From: Geofilum rhodophaeum | GTDB taxonomy: Bacteria > Bacteroidota > Bacteroidia > Bacteroidales > Marinilabiliaceae | NCBI RefSeq assembly: GCF_002210225.1 | Contig: NZ_MWUJ01000025.1 | Coordinates: 1-33,489 of the forward strand | DNA length: 33,489 nt | Direction: 5' to 3' | Shown here: one piece after another, positions 1 to 7,172 of the stretch | How the letters are laid out: each line of letters opens with the position of its first letter | Numbering within the stretch: position 1 is the first letter of the stretch | Program-made: the position numbers and the translations under genes | Notes under the pieces: model-generated | Databases searched by the model: none | Told to the model about the DNA's origin: nothing | The model's input: only the letters and a program-made list of their open reading frames with translations

Positions 1-50
1 GACTACTTCTTAGTTAATACTTACAGACTACTTCTTAGTTAATACTTACA
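1..50. repeat. 25-bp perfect tandem duplication
   Basis: Two identical head-to-tail copies of a 25-bp unit beginning GACTACTTCTTAG (1-25 and 26-50). The repeat lies directly before the truncated RelE-like reading frame and may mark the rearrangement that removed the toxin's 5' end. The left edge of the window hides whether more copies exist. Confidence 0.9.
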
Positions 51-51
51 A

Positions 52-359
52 ACCATATCCGTTTTTGAACGACAGGCCAAACGTCTGATTAAAAAATTCC
101 CTTCTTAAGAACGGAGATACAGACGCTCATTAAACAGCTTAAGGAAGAACCCCAAAAGGGCACTTCTATTGGCCACAACTGCTGCAAAATACGTCTTGCC
201 ATTGCCAGCAAAGGAAAAGGCAAATCCGGTGGCGCCCGCATTATTACACACGTGGTTTTTAAGGATGATACCGTTTACCTGTTATCTATTTACGATAAAT
301 CAGATATCGAAAACCTTACTGATAAGGAAATTCTGGAACTTATTAAGCTGATTCCATAA
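52..359 (+). pseudogene. RelE/ParE-family toxin remnant, frameshifted and lacking its start
   Basis: Two overlapping reading frames together encode most of a type II toxin of the RelE/ParE superfamily. Positions 52-105 read TISVFERQAKRLIKKFPS and then hit TAA at 106-108. From about 105 a second frame reads LRTEIQTLIKQLKEEPQKG and runs through KIRLAIASKGKGKSGGARII, VVFKDDTVYLLSIYDKSD and a short C-terminal helix to TAA at 357-359. The break is explained by one missing base near 103-107. No start codon precedes the first part, because the 25-bp tandem repeat sits where the N-terminus should be. Family members act as ribosome-dependent mRNA interferases paired with an antitoxin. No antitoxin gene follows. 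I judge it a dead toxin. The family call rests on the charged N-terminal helix pair and the GGARII/LLSIYDKSD strands. Confidence 0.7.
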
Positions 360-362
360 AAA

Positions 363-394
363 CACCCCAAATGTCATGTCTAACTTTTGGGGTG
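363..394 (-). terminator. Stem-loop with T-run, probable terminator of the minus-strand gene at 495-1085
   Basis: CACCCCAAA (363-371) pairs perfectly with TTTGGGGTG (386-394) around a 14-nt loop. Read on the minus strand the stem is followed at once by TTTTTATGG, as in an intrinsic terminator. It lies about 100 nt beyond the stop of the minus-strand gene. On the plus strand it also closes the RelE remnant, but no T-run follows in that direction. Confidence 0.5.
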
Positions 395-494
395 CAGTTC
401 AACTTGCTAGGCTTTTTTATTTACTCTCTTCTCAGCTTCGATTATCGATCGGGATATCATAATTCGCAGCAAACAGAATGACAGCTATAACAAC

Positions 495-1085
495 TTAATT
501 TATAAATCTTTTTGAATTAAAGTATTTTCCTAATGGGATTACCAAAAAGTAAAAAACTAAATACGAAAAAAATAATCTGTTATAAAAATATCTATATATT
601 TCATCAATGTACTTTGTCAACTCAAGAATAACCAAGCATAAATACCCTAAAAACAAAAACACAAGCCCCCAAAACATTCTCATTTTAACAACCCCTAAAG
701 CATTGTTAATTAATTTCATAAAAAACACTTTGTCAATTATCCGCTTCCGATATTTAAATGCATTAATAAACATTAATACCAATTGGTTTTGCGCTAGAAG
801 GATCTCAATCTTAGAGTTAATGAAATCATCGAAATCCTCATTTTCTTCTTCAGTTAAACCATTAGTCCGTTCTTTTATTTCTAGTCTTTCTATTCTGTTA
901 TTAGCAATAATAAAAGCCCTTTTCAACTCTCCTATTTCAATATAACTCTCAACAATATAGGACATGACAATATCATCATTATCACAACTATTTTCTTGAT
1001 CCTCATAATAATTAATAATCTCTTTGTATTTCTCGCTTTCAAAGAGTTGCGCAATTAATTCCTGTTCATTTTCATTATCTGCCAT
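495..1085 (-). CDS. Hypothetical membrane protein, candidate immunity protein for the adjacent RHS tip
   Basis: A 196-residue protein of no family I can name. Residues 1-70 are acidic and helical with a TPR-like pattern (FESEKYKEIINYYE, then SYIEIGELKRAFIIA). The C-terminus has two hydrophobic segments at about residues 137-155 and 171-186, separated by a charged loop. It is AT-rich and starts 25 bp downstream of the RHS C-terminal tip on the same strand, which is where polymorphic toxin loci usually keep the immunity gene. What I see is a helical cytoplasmic domain tethered to the membrane. That it neutralises the RHS tip is inferred from position alone. A terminator-like hairpin lies beyond its stop at 363-394. 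Confidence 0.6.
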   Translation of the reverse strand: MADNENEQELIAQLFESEKYKEIINYYEDQENSCDNDDIVMSYIVESYIEIGELKRAFIIANNRIERLEIKERTNGLTEEENEDFDDFINSKIEILLAQNQLVLMFINAFKYRKRIIDKVFFMKLINNALGVVKMRMFWGLVFLFLGYLCLVILELTKYIDEIYRYFYNRLFFSYLVFYFLVIPLGKYFNSKRFIN

Positions 1086-1110
1086 AAGTCATTTGCATTA
1101 TACATTATCT

Positions 1111-1851
1111 CTATAAGGGTGAGGGTGGCGGTATCGGCAAAGGATCTTGCCTAGGCAATTCTGGCTCTTCTGGTTCTGGAACTATAACTGGTCGTGGAAG
1201 AGGCTCTACCTGTCCAGGCTTTATTCTTTCTGGGTCAATCCTTGAAGGATCCCTTTCTGGGTCAATCCTTGAAGGATCCCTTTCTGGAGAAATAATTTTA
1301 GAGGTATTCGATTCCTCTGGAGAAAAAAAATTAACACGCTGGATAAAATGATCATTTAAATTCACATCATAAAATTCATGATAATTTTCAATTTTAAATT
1401 CATAATCTCCAGGATGAATTGTCGAGCGATGGTTTATATAAAAGTCCAAAGCAGACCAAGTCATTCCAGCAGCAGCTCCTGCAGCGGCACCCTCTGGGGT
1501 TCTCTTAGGGTTAAACCTCTTAGGTCGATTTGTTGAATGCGATTGTCTGTGGTTTCTTGTCTTATTTTTATTCCGAGCCTTTCTGCTTCTTGCAAATAAG
1601 TCACTTTTAAAAGAGATATCTCCTTGATAACTTCTACTAAGAATCCATCCTGTTGAGATTACTCCTGTAGCTAACAATCCGAATTTTATTAAGCCAATAG
1701 CAGCACCTCCAATGATAATAACGGGATGTTCGCCATTATAATCAATATATGAAATAGGATTGTTGCCAGCATAATCATAAATTGTTGTATGCGAAAACTC
1801 CTCAGCGAGTGGATCGGGTGTATGAAACCTACCCAACGTCGGGTCATACAT
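1111..1851 (-). CDS. RHS-repeat protein C-terminal fragment with variable tip
   Basis: The first 41 residues carry the end of an RHS core (MYDPTLGRFHTPDPLAEE, then YDYAGNNPISYIDYNGE), the conserved junction after which RHS proteins carry variable toxic tips. The tip comprises a hydrophobic glycine-rich segment (about 43-71), a strongly basic stretch (86-117), a GAAAGAAAG segment (121-129), an aromatic-rich part (130-176) and a proline-rich tail. That tail has two copies of DPSRIDPER. I do not recognise a toxin fold. The ATG at 1851 is internal to the RHS core, and the frame stays open upstream to a stop at 1993-1995, so this is the surviving end of a larger gene. It may still be translated from 1851, because the downstream gene is close and intact. 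RHS proteins are normally exported or cell-surface polymorphic toxins. Confidence 0.7.
   Translation of the reverse strand: MYDPTLGRFHTPDPLAEEFSHTTIYDYAGNNPISYIDYNGEHPVIIIGGAAIGLIKFGLLATGVISTGWILSRSYQGDISFKSDLFARSRKARNKNKTRNHRQSHSTNRPKRFNPKRTPEGAAAGAAAGMTWSALDFYINHRSTIHPGDYEFKIENYHEFYDVNLNDHFIQRVNFFSPEESNTSKIISPERDPSRIDPERDPSRIDPERIKPGQVEPLPRPVIVPEPEEPELPRQDPLPIPPPSPL
1226..1287 (-). repeat. 27-bp in-frame tandem repeat in the RHS tip
   Basis: A 27-bp unit occurs twice perfectly (1226-1252 and 1253-1279) followed by 8 bp of a third copy. It encodes the DPSRIDPER repeat near the C-terminus of the RHS fragment. The length is a multiple of three, so copy changes keep the frame. Confidence 0.9.
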
Positions 1852-2134
1852 CCTGGCCCCGTAATCGTACCAACCCGTTTCATCTTGAATTTCCTTTCCA
1901 TTATAAAGGTATTTGTTGTCACTTTCTGGGTTATATGGCGTTTGTCTTAAACCAAAAAGATAATAGTCCGATCGTTGTAATGCAATTGCCGTCTATCCTG
2001 TTCCACGCTCAAAAGCTACCCATGTGCTACCAAGGTGATCCTTTATAAAGGTACTCATAGGTATAAATAGGTTTATTACTGCTGCCATAAGACACTCTTA
2101 CAACGCCCTCGTCGTGATGAATTAAATCAAGTAA
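1852..2134 (-). pseudogene. Decayed RHS core upstream of the tip
   Basis: The RHS core continues upstream of the surviving fragment but is broken. In the same frame 1852-1992 encodes DYYLFGLRQTPYNPESDNKY and then LYNGKEIQDETGWYDYGAR, the classic RHS-associated core. An in-frame TAG at 1993-1995 interrupts it. Before that the frame reads KDHLGSTWVAFERGTG. One extra base near 2041 then shifts the frame, and 2042-2134 encodes IHHDEGVVRVSYGSSN and PIYTYEYLYK. A TGA at 2135-2137 ends similarity. At least one nonsense change and one frameshift are therefore present, and the long N-terminal part of the RHS protein is absent. The GH97 gene begins shortly beyond. Confidence 0.75.
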
Positions 2135-2210
2135 TCAGTCAATCTGAATTAACGGAAATATTCTCTCAATCGGGAATTAAGGTGCAGGCACCATAACTCC
2201 TCCCTCGAAA

Positions 2211-4160
2211 TCAACGAACCAGCACAAAGCCGCCTTCGGCTTCCATGGCTAAGCTCAATTTGCCTTTACGATTGATTTTGAGGGTGCTCATCCGGGCCTG
2301 CCCTTCGGGGGTGTCGGTATAGGCTGTGAGCTGGGTTCCGGCCAGCATGGGCAGCTCAAGATCGAGCGTAAGTGCTTTGCCGGTGGCGTTGGCGCCGGCA
2401 ATGTACCATTGCTCGCCATGTCGCCGTGCCAGAACAACGTAGCGTCCGGGATAGCCGTCGATAAATACGGTCTCGTCCCAGGTGGTGGGGACTTCCTTCA
2501 TAAAATCGATGACAAAAGCGGGAAATTCCTGGAGGTTGTTGGGGGCCAGGGCAAAAAACTGAACGGCATTCTGGAACAAGATGGCGGTGGACAGCTGAAA
2601 GGCGTCGGTGGTGCGTCGGGTGGTCCCGCCGTCGTTGCTGCGGTTGTGCCTGCGGTTGAGCAATACGGGACCAAATTCCATGGAACCTACTGCGTTTCGG
2701 ATAAAGGGATGCAGGCAGGCATTGTAGGCTTCCTGATCGTTGGCATGCTGACCAAAGATCAGGTTTTCGGAGGCAAGTACGGCTTCGCTGCCTATGTAAT
2801 TGGGGTACATGCGCTCCCAGCCGCGGGGTAATGTGCAGCCATGAAAATTCACCATCAGTCCGTAATCGTTGGCGTCGGATAAAATGGCTTCGTACAGCTG
2901 CATGGTCACTTGTTTGTCGCCCCCCAGAAAATCAACTTTTATGCCTTTTACGCCCTGGCTCTGCATCCAGGCCATTTCTTTTTTGCGCACTATGGGGTTG
3001 TGCAACTTGTGGCGGGGCCCCTGCGGTGCATCGTTCCAGTGACCGTTGGAGTTGTACCACAAAAAGACATCGACATTTTTTGACTGGGCATAAGCGATGA
3101 GGGTGGCCATACGGTCGTAGCCGATTTCGGTGTCCCACAAGGCGTCAATAAGGATGTACTCATAGCCCATTTCAGCTGCCAGATCGATGTAACGCACCTG
3201 GTCGTCGTAGTTCATACTGGCATCCTGCCACATGATCCAACTCCAGGTGGAACGACCAAAGCGGTACTCCTGAGAGGCTTCGTAGCGTGGCGCTACCACA
3301 TCGGTATAGATGGTGGTCTCCACAATGGGCTTAAGGCTGCTGCCCACTGTAAGCGTGCGCCAGGGAGTTGCTCCGGGCAGGGCCAGAGCGGGCTCGGCGC
3401 TGCCGTGCCCGTTGTTCTCGCCCGTCTGAGGATAGGCAATGCTGTAAAGTCCGTCGGGGCTGCCTTCGGACAAACGGGAGCCACAATACGATGCATCCAC
3501 GCCGGTCTCGGAGACCAAAACCCAGCCTTCGTTGGGCGTTTTAAATAAACCCGGGAAGGTATAGCCAACCCCGTAACGGGAAGGGGAGCCTATGGGCTCG
3601 TCGGTGACATAGGGCTCTTCGTAACTGGGCTTGGTACGCATCCAGCCAACCATGGGGGGCGACTGGGGACTGAGGAAGGTGGTGCTGCCTTTGGGAAAGC
3701 GGAAGCCGGTGATCTCTTGTTTTACGATGCAGGTAGCGGTCTCCCCTACGGCCGGCAGATGGTAGCGGAAGGCCACATCGTTGTTGCTTACCTGAAATTC
3801 GATTTCGAGGACTTGCCCCTGGGCGTTGGCCAGGGAGAGCAGCAACACATTGGCTTCGTAGTGCACTTTGGAATGTTTGATGCGGTCTTGTTGGTAATGC
3901 TTGCTTATATGGTCTTCGCGACTGCCCTTCCATTGCAGGTCCGAACTGAAATCAGAAACAGAACTGACCAGTCCCAGCGGAGAATCCTCGAGCATTACAG
4001 CGCCCTTGTAACGGACGCTGTAAAAGGCTTGTCCATCGACCAGACGGACTTGCAGGTCCAGTTGACCGTCGGGACCACTTACTTTACGACTGTCATTCTG
4101 AGCCAATACGCTAAACGAAAGAAAGAAGAATCCACTGAGGACTAAAAGAAAATTTTTCAT
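2211..4160 (-). CDS. GH97 glycoside hydrolase, retaining alpha-galactosidase type
   Basis: A 649-residue exported enzyme with a signal peptide at 1-20 ending VLAQN. It has the three-part GH97 architecture: an N-terminal beta-sandwich (about 25-285), a TIM barrel (about 290-555) and a C-terminal beta domain. Family motifs include STWSWIMWQD (304-313), YILIDALWDTE, FLWYNSNGHW and GIKVDFLGGD. GH97 has inverting alpha-glucosidases (SusB type) and retaining alpha-galactosidases. Asp410 in KVDFLGGD and Glu465 in LASENL have the 55-residue spacing of the nucleophile and acid/base I recall for the characterised retaining member, so I infer alpha-galactosidase. Glu459 is the alternative acid. It would remove terminal alpha-galactose in the periplasm. 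It lies 38 bp after a GNAT gene on the same strand. Confidence 0.9.
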   Translation of the reverse strand: MKNFLLVLSGFFFLSFSVLAQNDSRKVSGPDGQLDLQVRLVDGQAFYSVRYKGAVMLEDSPLGLVSSVSDFSSDLQWKGSREDHISKHYQQDRIKHSKVHYEANVLLLSLANAQGQVLEIEFQVSNNDVAFRYHLPAVGETATCIVKQEITGFRFPKGSTTFLSPQSPPMVGWMRTKPSYEEPYVTDEPIGSPSRYGVGYTFPGLFKTPNEGWVLVSETGVDASYCGSRLSEGSPDGLYSIAYPQTGENNGHGSAEPALALPGATPWRTLTVGSSLKPIVETTIYTDVVAPRYEASQEYRFGRSTWSWIMWQDASMNYDDQVRYIDLAAEMGYEYILIDALWDTEIGYDRMATLIAYAQSKNVDVFLWYNSNGHWNDAPQGPRHKLHNPIVRKKEMAWMQSQGVKGIKVDFLGGDKQVTMQLYEAILSDANDYGLMVNFHGCTLPRGWERMYPNYIGSEAVLASENLIFGQHANDQEAYNACLHPFIRNAVGSMEFGPVLLNRRHNRSNDGGTTRRTTDAFQLSTAILFQNAVQFFALAPNNLQEFPAFVIDFMKEVPTTWDETVFIDGYPGRYVVLARRHGEQWYIAGANATGKALTLDLELPMLAGTQLTAYTDTPEGQARMSTLKINRKGKLSLAMEAEGGFVLVR

Positions 4161-4198
4161 AGTAGGCTGCTTAACTTTTGAAGGATATTGAAAATGAT

Positions 4199-4723
4199 TT
4201 ATAATACTTTTTCGTAGGCGCGGCGGGGACTGCCCCTAAACCAGACGGTGCCGCAGTGGTGGTAGTTGCGCTTTTCAAAAAGGCGCAGCATGGCGGTGTT
4301 GTCGAAGTTGGTGTCGGCTTTGATGCTGGGCAGGCGGAGACTGCGGGCATGGTCTTCAATAAAATCGAAGAGAAGGTGCGACAAGCCCTTGCCAATCCAG
4401 GCATCGGCCAGGGCTACGCGGTGCACCACCAGAAAGTCGCCCCGGGTAAGCCAGCTGCCTTGGAGACGGGCGTATTCGGGCTCGTCATTGACTTTAAGCG
4501 CGCAATAGGCCACCACCTGATTATGGTGCAGCATAACATAGCCACTTCCGCCGGCCAGGTCCCCGCCTACAACTTCGGGATTGGGATAACCGTCCTGCCA
4601 CTGGGCGCTGCCATCGGCTTTGCGCCGGGCAATGGCCTGTTGCAGGATGGCCCAAACGGCAGGCGCCTCGCAGGCGACTGCCGGTCGGAAAACAAAATTC
4701 TTGCTTGCGTACTGCTCACTCAC
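4199..4723 (-). CDS. GNAT-family N-acetyltransferase
   Basis: A 174-residue single-domain acetyltransferase of the GNAT superfamily. After a basic N-terminal strand and helix comes the core strand VVHRVALADAWIGKGLS (about 99-115). Its IGKGLS turn corresponds to the R/Q-x-x-G-x-G/A loop that binds the acetyl-CoA pyrophosphate. Motif B follows with IKADTNFDNTAMLRLFEKRN (134-153). The family transfers an acetyl group from acetyl-CoA to amines on small molecules, peptides or proteins, and the substrate here cannot be read from sequence. The gene sits 15 bp after the nucleoside kinase and 38 bp before GH97 on the same strand, so it is probably cotranscribed with them. No functional link to either neighbour is evident. 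Confidence 0.85.
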   Translation of the reverse strand: MSEQYASKNFVFRPAVACEAPAVWAILQQAIARRKADGSAQWQDGYPNPEVVGGDLAGGSGYVMLHHNQVVAYCALKVNDEPEYARLQGSWLTRGDFLVVHRVALADAWIGKGLSHLLFDFIEDHARSLRLPSIKADTNFDNTAMLRLFEKRNYHHCGTVWFRGSPRRAYEKVL

Positions 4724-4738
4724 CGGACCAACTCAGGT

Positions 4739-6406
4739 TTAATAGGTAAAACTGCTCCCGCCCAAAAACTCCCGCAAAATGGAGGTGGGTGGAATTTCCC
4801 GGGGCTGCATGGGCTTGAAATTATTGAAGAATTTCAAAAGCCGGTTGGCCTCGGCGTACTCGGGCTGATTGGGCTGGACTTCGAGCAGAATGGGTTCGGC
4901 ATAGGGCTTGAGTACGGCAAATTCGTACAACAAGGCGGTATTGAACATTACATCGGCTTCTTCCTGATAGGGAAAAATGTGCTTCTCCTCGCCCCTGCGC
5001 ACACTGGGCCAGCGACTGATGGTGTCGCGGGCGGAGTATTTGCGGTATTTGTAATCGCGCACAATGCGCCGTATCAACCGGTTATCGGTAGTGGCGATGC
5101 GCGTTAAGTCGTCTACATTAATGCTGGTCAGGGCCGACACATACACTTTGAATTTGGCTTCATTGGGTATCGAAGGGGTCAGTTCGGGGTTCAGTCCGTG
5201 AATGCCCTCCACAATCAGGATGTTGTCCTTTTCCATTTTAAGGGTCTCCCCATCGTAGAAACGGGTACCAGTTTCGAAGGAAAACTTGGGAATCTCGACT
5301 TCCTCGCCGGCCAAAAGCTGACGAAAATGGGTGTTCAACAAATCCAGATCCAGGGCTTCGAGCGCCTCAAAATCAAATTCCCCATGTTCGTCCTTAGGCG
5401 TATGGTCGCGGTCCACAAAGTAATTGTCGAGCGACAGGTTAAGGGGTTTGATGCCAGCTACCAAAAGCTGAACAGCCAGGCGTTTGCCAAAGGTGGTTTT
5501 GCCGCTGGAGGAGGGACCGCTGATGAGCACCACACGGAGTTTGTCGCGCCGATCGGCGATGCGATCGGCAATGTGGGCAATTTTCTTTTCGTGCAGGGCT
5601 TCGGTGACTTTCACCAGGGTGTCGGAACGACCGTTACCGGCGGCTTTGTTGAGGTCGCTGATTTTGGTCATCCTTAAAATCTTGTTCCACTGACTGAATT
5701 CGCGGAAGATTTCAAAGAGTTTGGTCTGCACCACCAAATCTTCCAGCTCACCGGGTTGACTGCTCCTGGGCAGGCGCAGCAACATGCCGTTGTAGTACTT
5801 ATTGAGATCAAAGGTTTTGAGGTAGCCGGTGGAGGGCACCATGTAACCATGGAAAATGCCGAAGTACTCCCCCATTTGATGGTAGGAGGTGTAATATTGC
5901 CCCCGGTGACGAATCAGGGCGGTCTTGTCCTGCAAGCCGCGCTCCTCGAGCAATTGAATTACTTCATCGGTCTCGTCCTTTTTCTTTTCGAAGGGCAAAT
6001 CAAGGGCCACCAGAGCACGCATTTTCTCGGCCAAATCAATGGTGTCCTGTACGGTGAGCTCACCACGCAGGTTGTCCACTTCGCAGTACAAACCTTTGCT
6101 TACCGAGTGCTCGATACGCAATTTGGCACCCGGGAGGACTTCCTGAACCGCTACATAGAGCAGAAAAGAGAGACTGCGCACATACATGCGCATGCCGTCG
6201 GGGTGGGTAATGTCGAAAAACTGAACGGTTTTGGGCTGGAAACATTCATAACCCAATTCGCGAATGCGATTATTGACCATGGCACCCAAAATGGGATTGG
6301 CCAATTGAACCCCGCACAAACGAGCCACTTCGAGCAAGGAAGTGCCCCGGGGCACAGCGACTTCCTGATTATTATTAAGACATTTGATCTTCACGGTTTT
6401 GGTCAT
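4739..6406 (-). CDS. Nucleoside kinase with N-terminal TGS domain (uridine kinase/PRK family)
   Basis: A cytoplasmic protein of 555 residues. The N-terminus is a TGS domain (about 1-62, ubiquitin-like, as in threonyl-tRNA synthetase). A ThrRS-like second domain follows, with HPDGMRMYVRSLSF near 68-81. The C-terminal half is a P-loop kinase of the uridine kinase/phosphoribulokinase family: Walker A ISGPSSSGKTTF (295-306), the LSLDNYF substrate segment, ETGTRFYDGE and the VEGIHGLNP strand. This fused architecture is common in Bacteroidota and Thermotogae and is usually annotated as uridine kinase, presumably phosphorylating a nucleoside with a nucleotide triphosphate. I chose ATG at 6406 because the longer frame would need TTG at 6430 and adds eight residues outside the TGS fold. 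It heads a probable three-gene run with GNAT and GH97. Confidence 0.88.
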   Translation of the reverse strand: MTKTVKIKCLNNNQEVAVPRGTSLLEVARLCGVQLANPILGAMVNNRIRELGYECFQPKTVQFFDITHPDGMRMYVRSLSFLLYVAVQEVLPGAKLRIEHSVSKGLYCEVDNLRGELTVQDTIDLAEKMRALVALDLPFEKKKDETDEVIQLLEERGLQDKTALIRHRGQYYTSYHQMGEYFGIFHGYMVPSTGYLKTFDLNKYYNGMLLRLPRSSQPGELEDLVVQTKLFEIFREFSQWNKILRMTKISDLNKAAGNGRSDTLVKVTEALHEKKIAHIADRIADRRDKLRVVLISGPSSSGKTTFGKRLAVQLLVAGIKPLNLSLDNYFVDRDHTPKDEHGEFDFEALEALDLDLLNTHFRQLLAGEEVEIPKFSFETGTRFYDGETLKMEKDNILIVEGIHGLNPELTPSIPNEAKFKVYVSALTSINVDDLTRIATTDNRLIRRIVRDYKYRKYSARDTISRWPSVRRGEEKHIFPYQEEADVMFNTALLYEFAVLKPYAEPILLEVQPNQPEYAEANRLLKFFNNFKPMQPREIPPTSILREFLGGSSFTY

Positions 6407-6568
6407 AGTACACACAATTAAGGTAAGCAACTACTGCAAACCTGCAGCCTTGCTAAGATAGGGATTTATTTTGTCACTTTAAAAGACCAATAATGTGCAA
6501 TATTCCAACAGATCGGCAGCTTGCTCCGTTAAAAAAAACGCTCAACAGATTTGTCAAGATTAAAACAT

Positions 6569-6592
6569 TATTGCAATCTCCAGATTGCAATA
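6569..6592. promoter_or_regulatory. Near-perfect dyad with 11-bp arms, candidate operator
   Basis: ATTGCAATCT and AGATTGCAAT flank a CC spacer, and one further T/A pair extends each arm to 11 bp. The dyad lies about 120 bp upstream of the presumed rnf -7 element and also upstream of the divergent kinase. There is no T-run on either side, so an operator is likelier than a terminator. The binding protein is unknown. Confidence 0.5.
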
Positions 6593-6708
6593 TAAGCAAC
6601 TATCAGTCAGCATTGAACACAATTTAACAGCCGGCTATTTTTATTTATTCTAAATAGAAACTACTTGAAGCTGATATCCTTAGCTCCAAGTTTCCGTACA
6701 GATTACAT

Positions 6709-6716
6709 ACTTTTGC
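6709..6716 (+). promoter_or_regulatory. Bacteroidota-type -7 element for the rseC-rnf operon
   Basis: TACTTTTG matches the TAnnTTTG -7 consensus of the Bacteroidota housekeeping sigma factor and lies 33 bp before the rseC start. A clean TTTG -33 element is not visible at the usual distance. Confidence 0.45.
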
Positions 6717-6749
6717 TTAACCCGGCCCTCAAAAAAAAATGTGGCTGAA

Positions 6750-7172
6750 ATGAAAAAAATAGAACATGAAGGCATTGTTGATCAAATAAGCGACAAAGCC
6801 ATCAAAATTAAAATAATGAGCATGAGTGCCTGCGCTTCATGTCACGCCAAAGGTGCCTGTACCATGGCCGACATGGCCGAAAAAGAGGTGGAGGTACCAA
6901 TCAATGGCAACTACAAAATTGGCCAAAGGGTGATGGTAACAGGCTCCACCGCACAGGGACTTCAGGCCGCCTGGTGGGCTTACATCTTGCCCTTGCTTTT
7001 ATTGCTGCTGACCCTTTTCCTCGGCTTTGCCCTTACCGGCAAAGAAGGTTTGGCCGGACTCCTGGCCCTGGGCATTTTGATTCCTTATTTCATGGGACTT
7101 AAACTGGCCGATAAATTCATGAAGAAGACATTTCAATTCACCATTAATTCAATAAACGAAGAAGTATTATGA
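6750..7172 (+). CDS. rseC: RseC/MucC-family membrane protein
   Basis: A 140-residue inner-membrane protein matching the RseC/MucC family. It has an N-terminal soluble domain with Cys28, Cys31 and Cys37 (ACASCHAKGAC), a beta-rich VPINGNYKIGQRVMV segment, then two membrane helices (about 75-95 and 101-118). In other bacteria RseC homologues accompany Rnf-type complexes and are linked to reduction of SoxR or to assembly of the redox complex. The cysteines suggest a redox or iron-sulfur role. ATG at 6750 is chosen over GTG at 6741, which would add three residues. The stop overlaps the rnfB start by 4 bp (ATGA), indicating translational coupling. It is the first gene of the rnf operon. Confidence 0.88.
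   Translation: MKKIEHEGIVDQISDKAIKIKIMSMSACASCHAKGACTMADMAEKEVEVPINGNYKIGQRVMVTGSTAQGLQAAWWAYILPLLLLLLTLFLGFALTGKEGLAGLLALGILIPYFMGLKLADKFMKKTFQFTINSINEEVL

Larger units (their letters stand above)
6407..6749. other. Divergent intergenic region between kinase and rnf operon
   Basis: About 340 bp without a gene. It is AT-rich, separates two divergent transcription units and must hold both promoters. I see a strong dyad at 6569-6592 and a TAnnTTTG element at 6709-6716 facing the rnf side. No clear -7 element was found for the minus-strand kinase. Confidence 0.7.

Noticed and set aside
169-351. A 60-residue plus-strand open frame inside the RelE remnant
   Set aside because: It is in a different frame from the readable toxin sequence and has no family-like features.
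607-945. A 112-residue plus-strand frame
   Set aside because: It is antisense to the membrane protein at 495-1085, whose helices and spacing to the RHS tip make it the likelier gene.
4256-5107. A 283-residue plus-strand frame opposite the GNAT and kinase genes
   Set aside because: Antisense to two well-supported genes; its glycine- and alanine-rich sequence is a codon-composition shadow.
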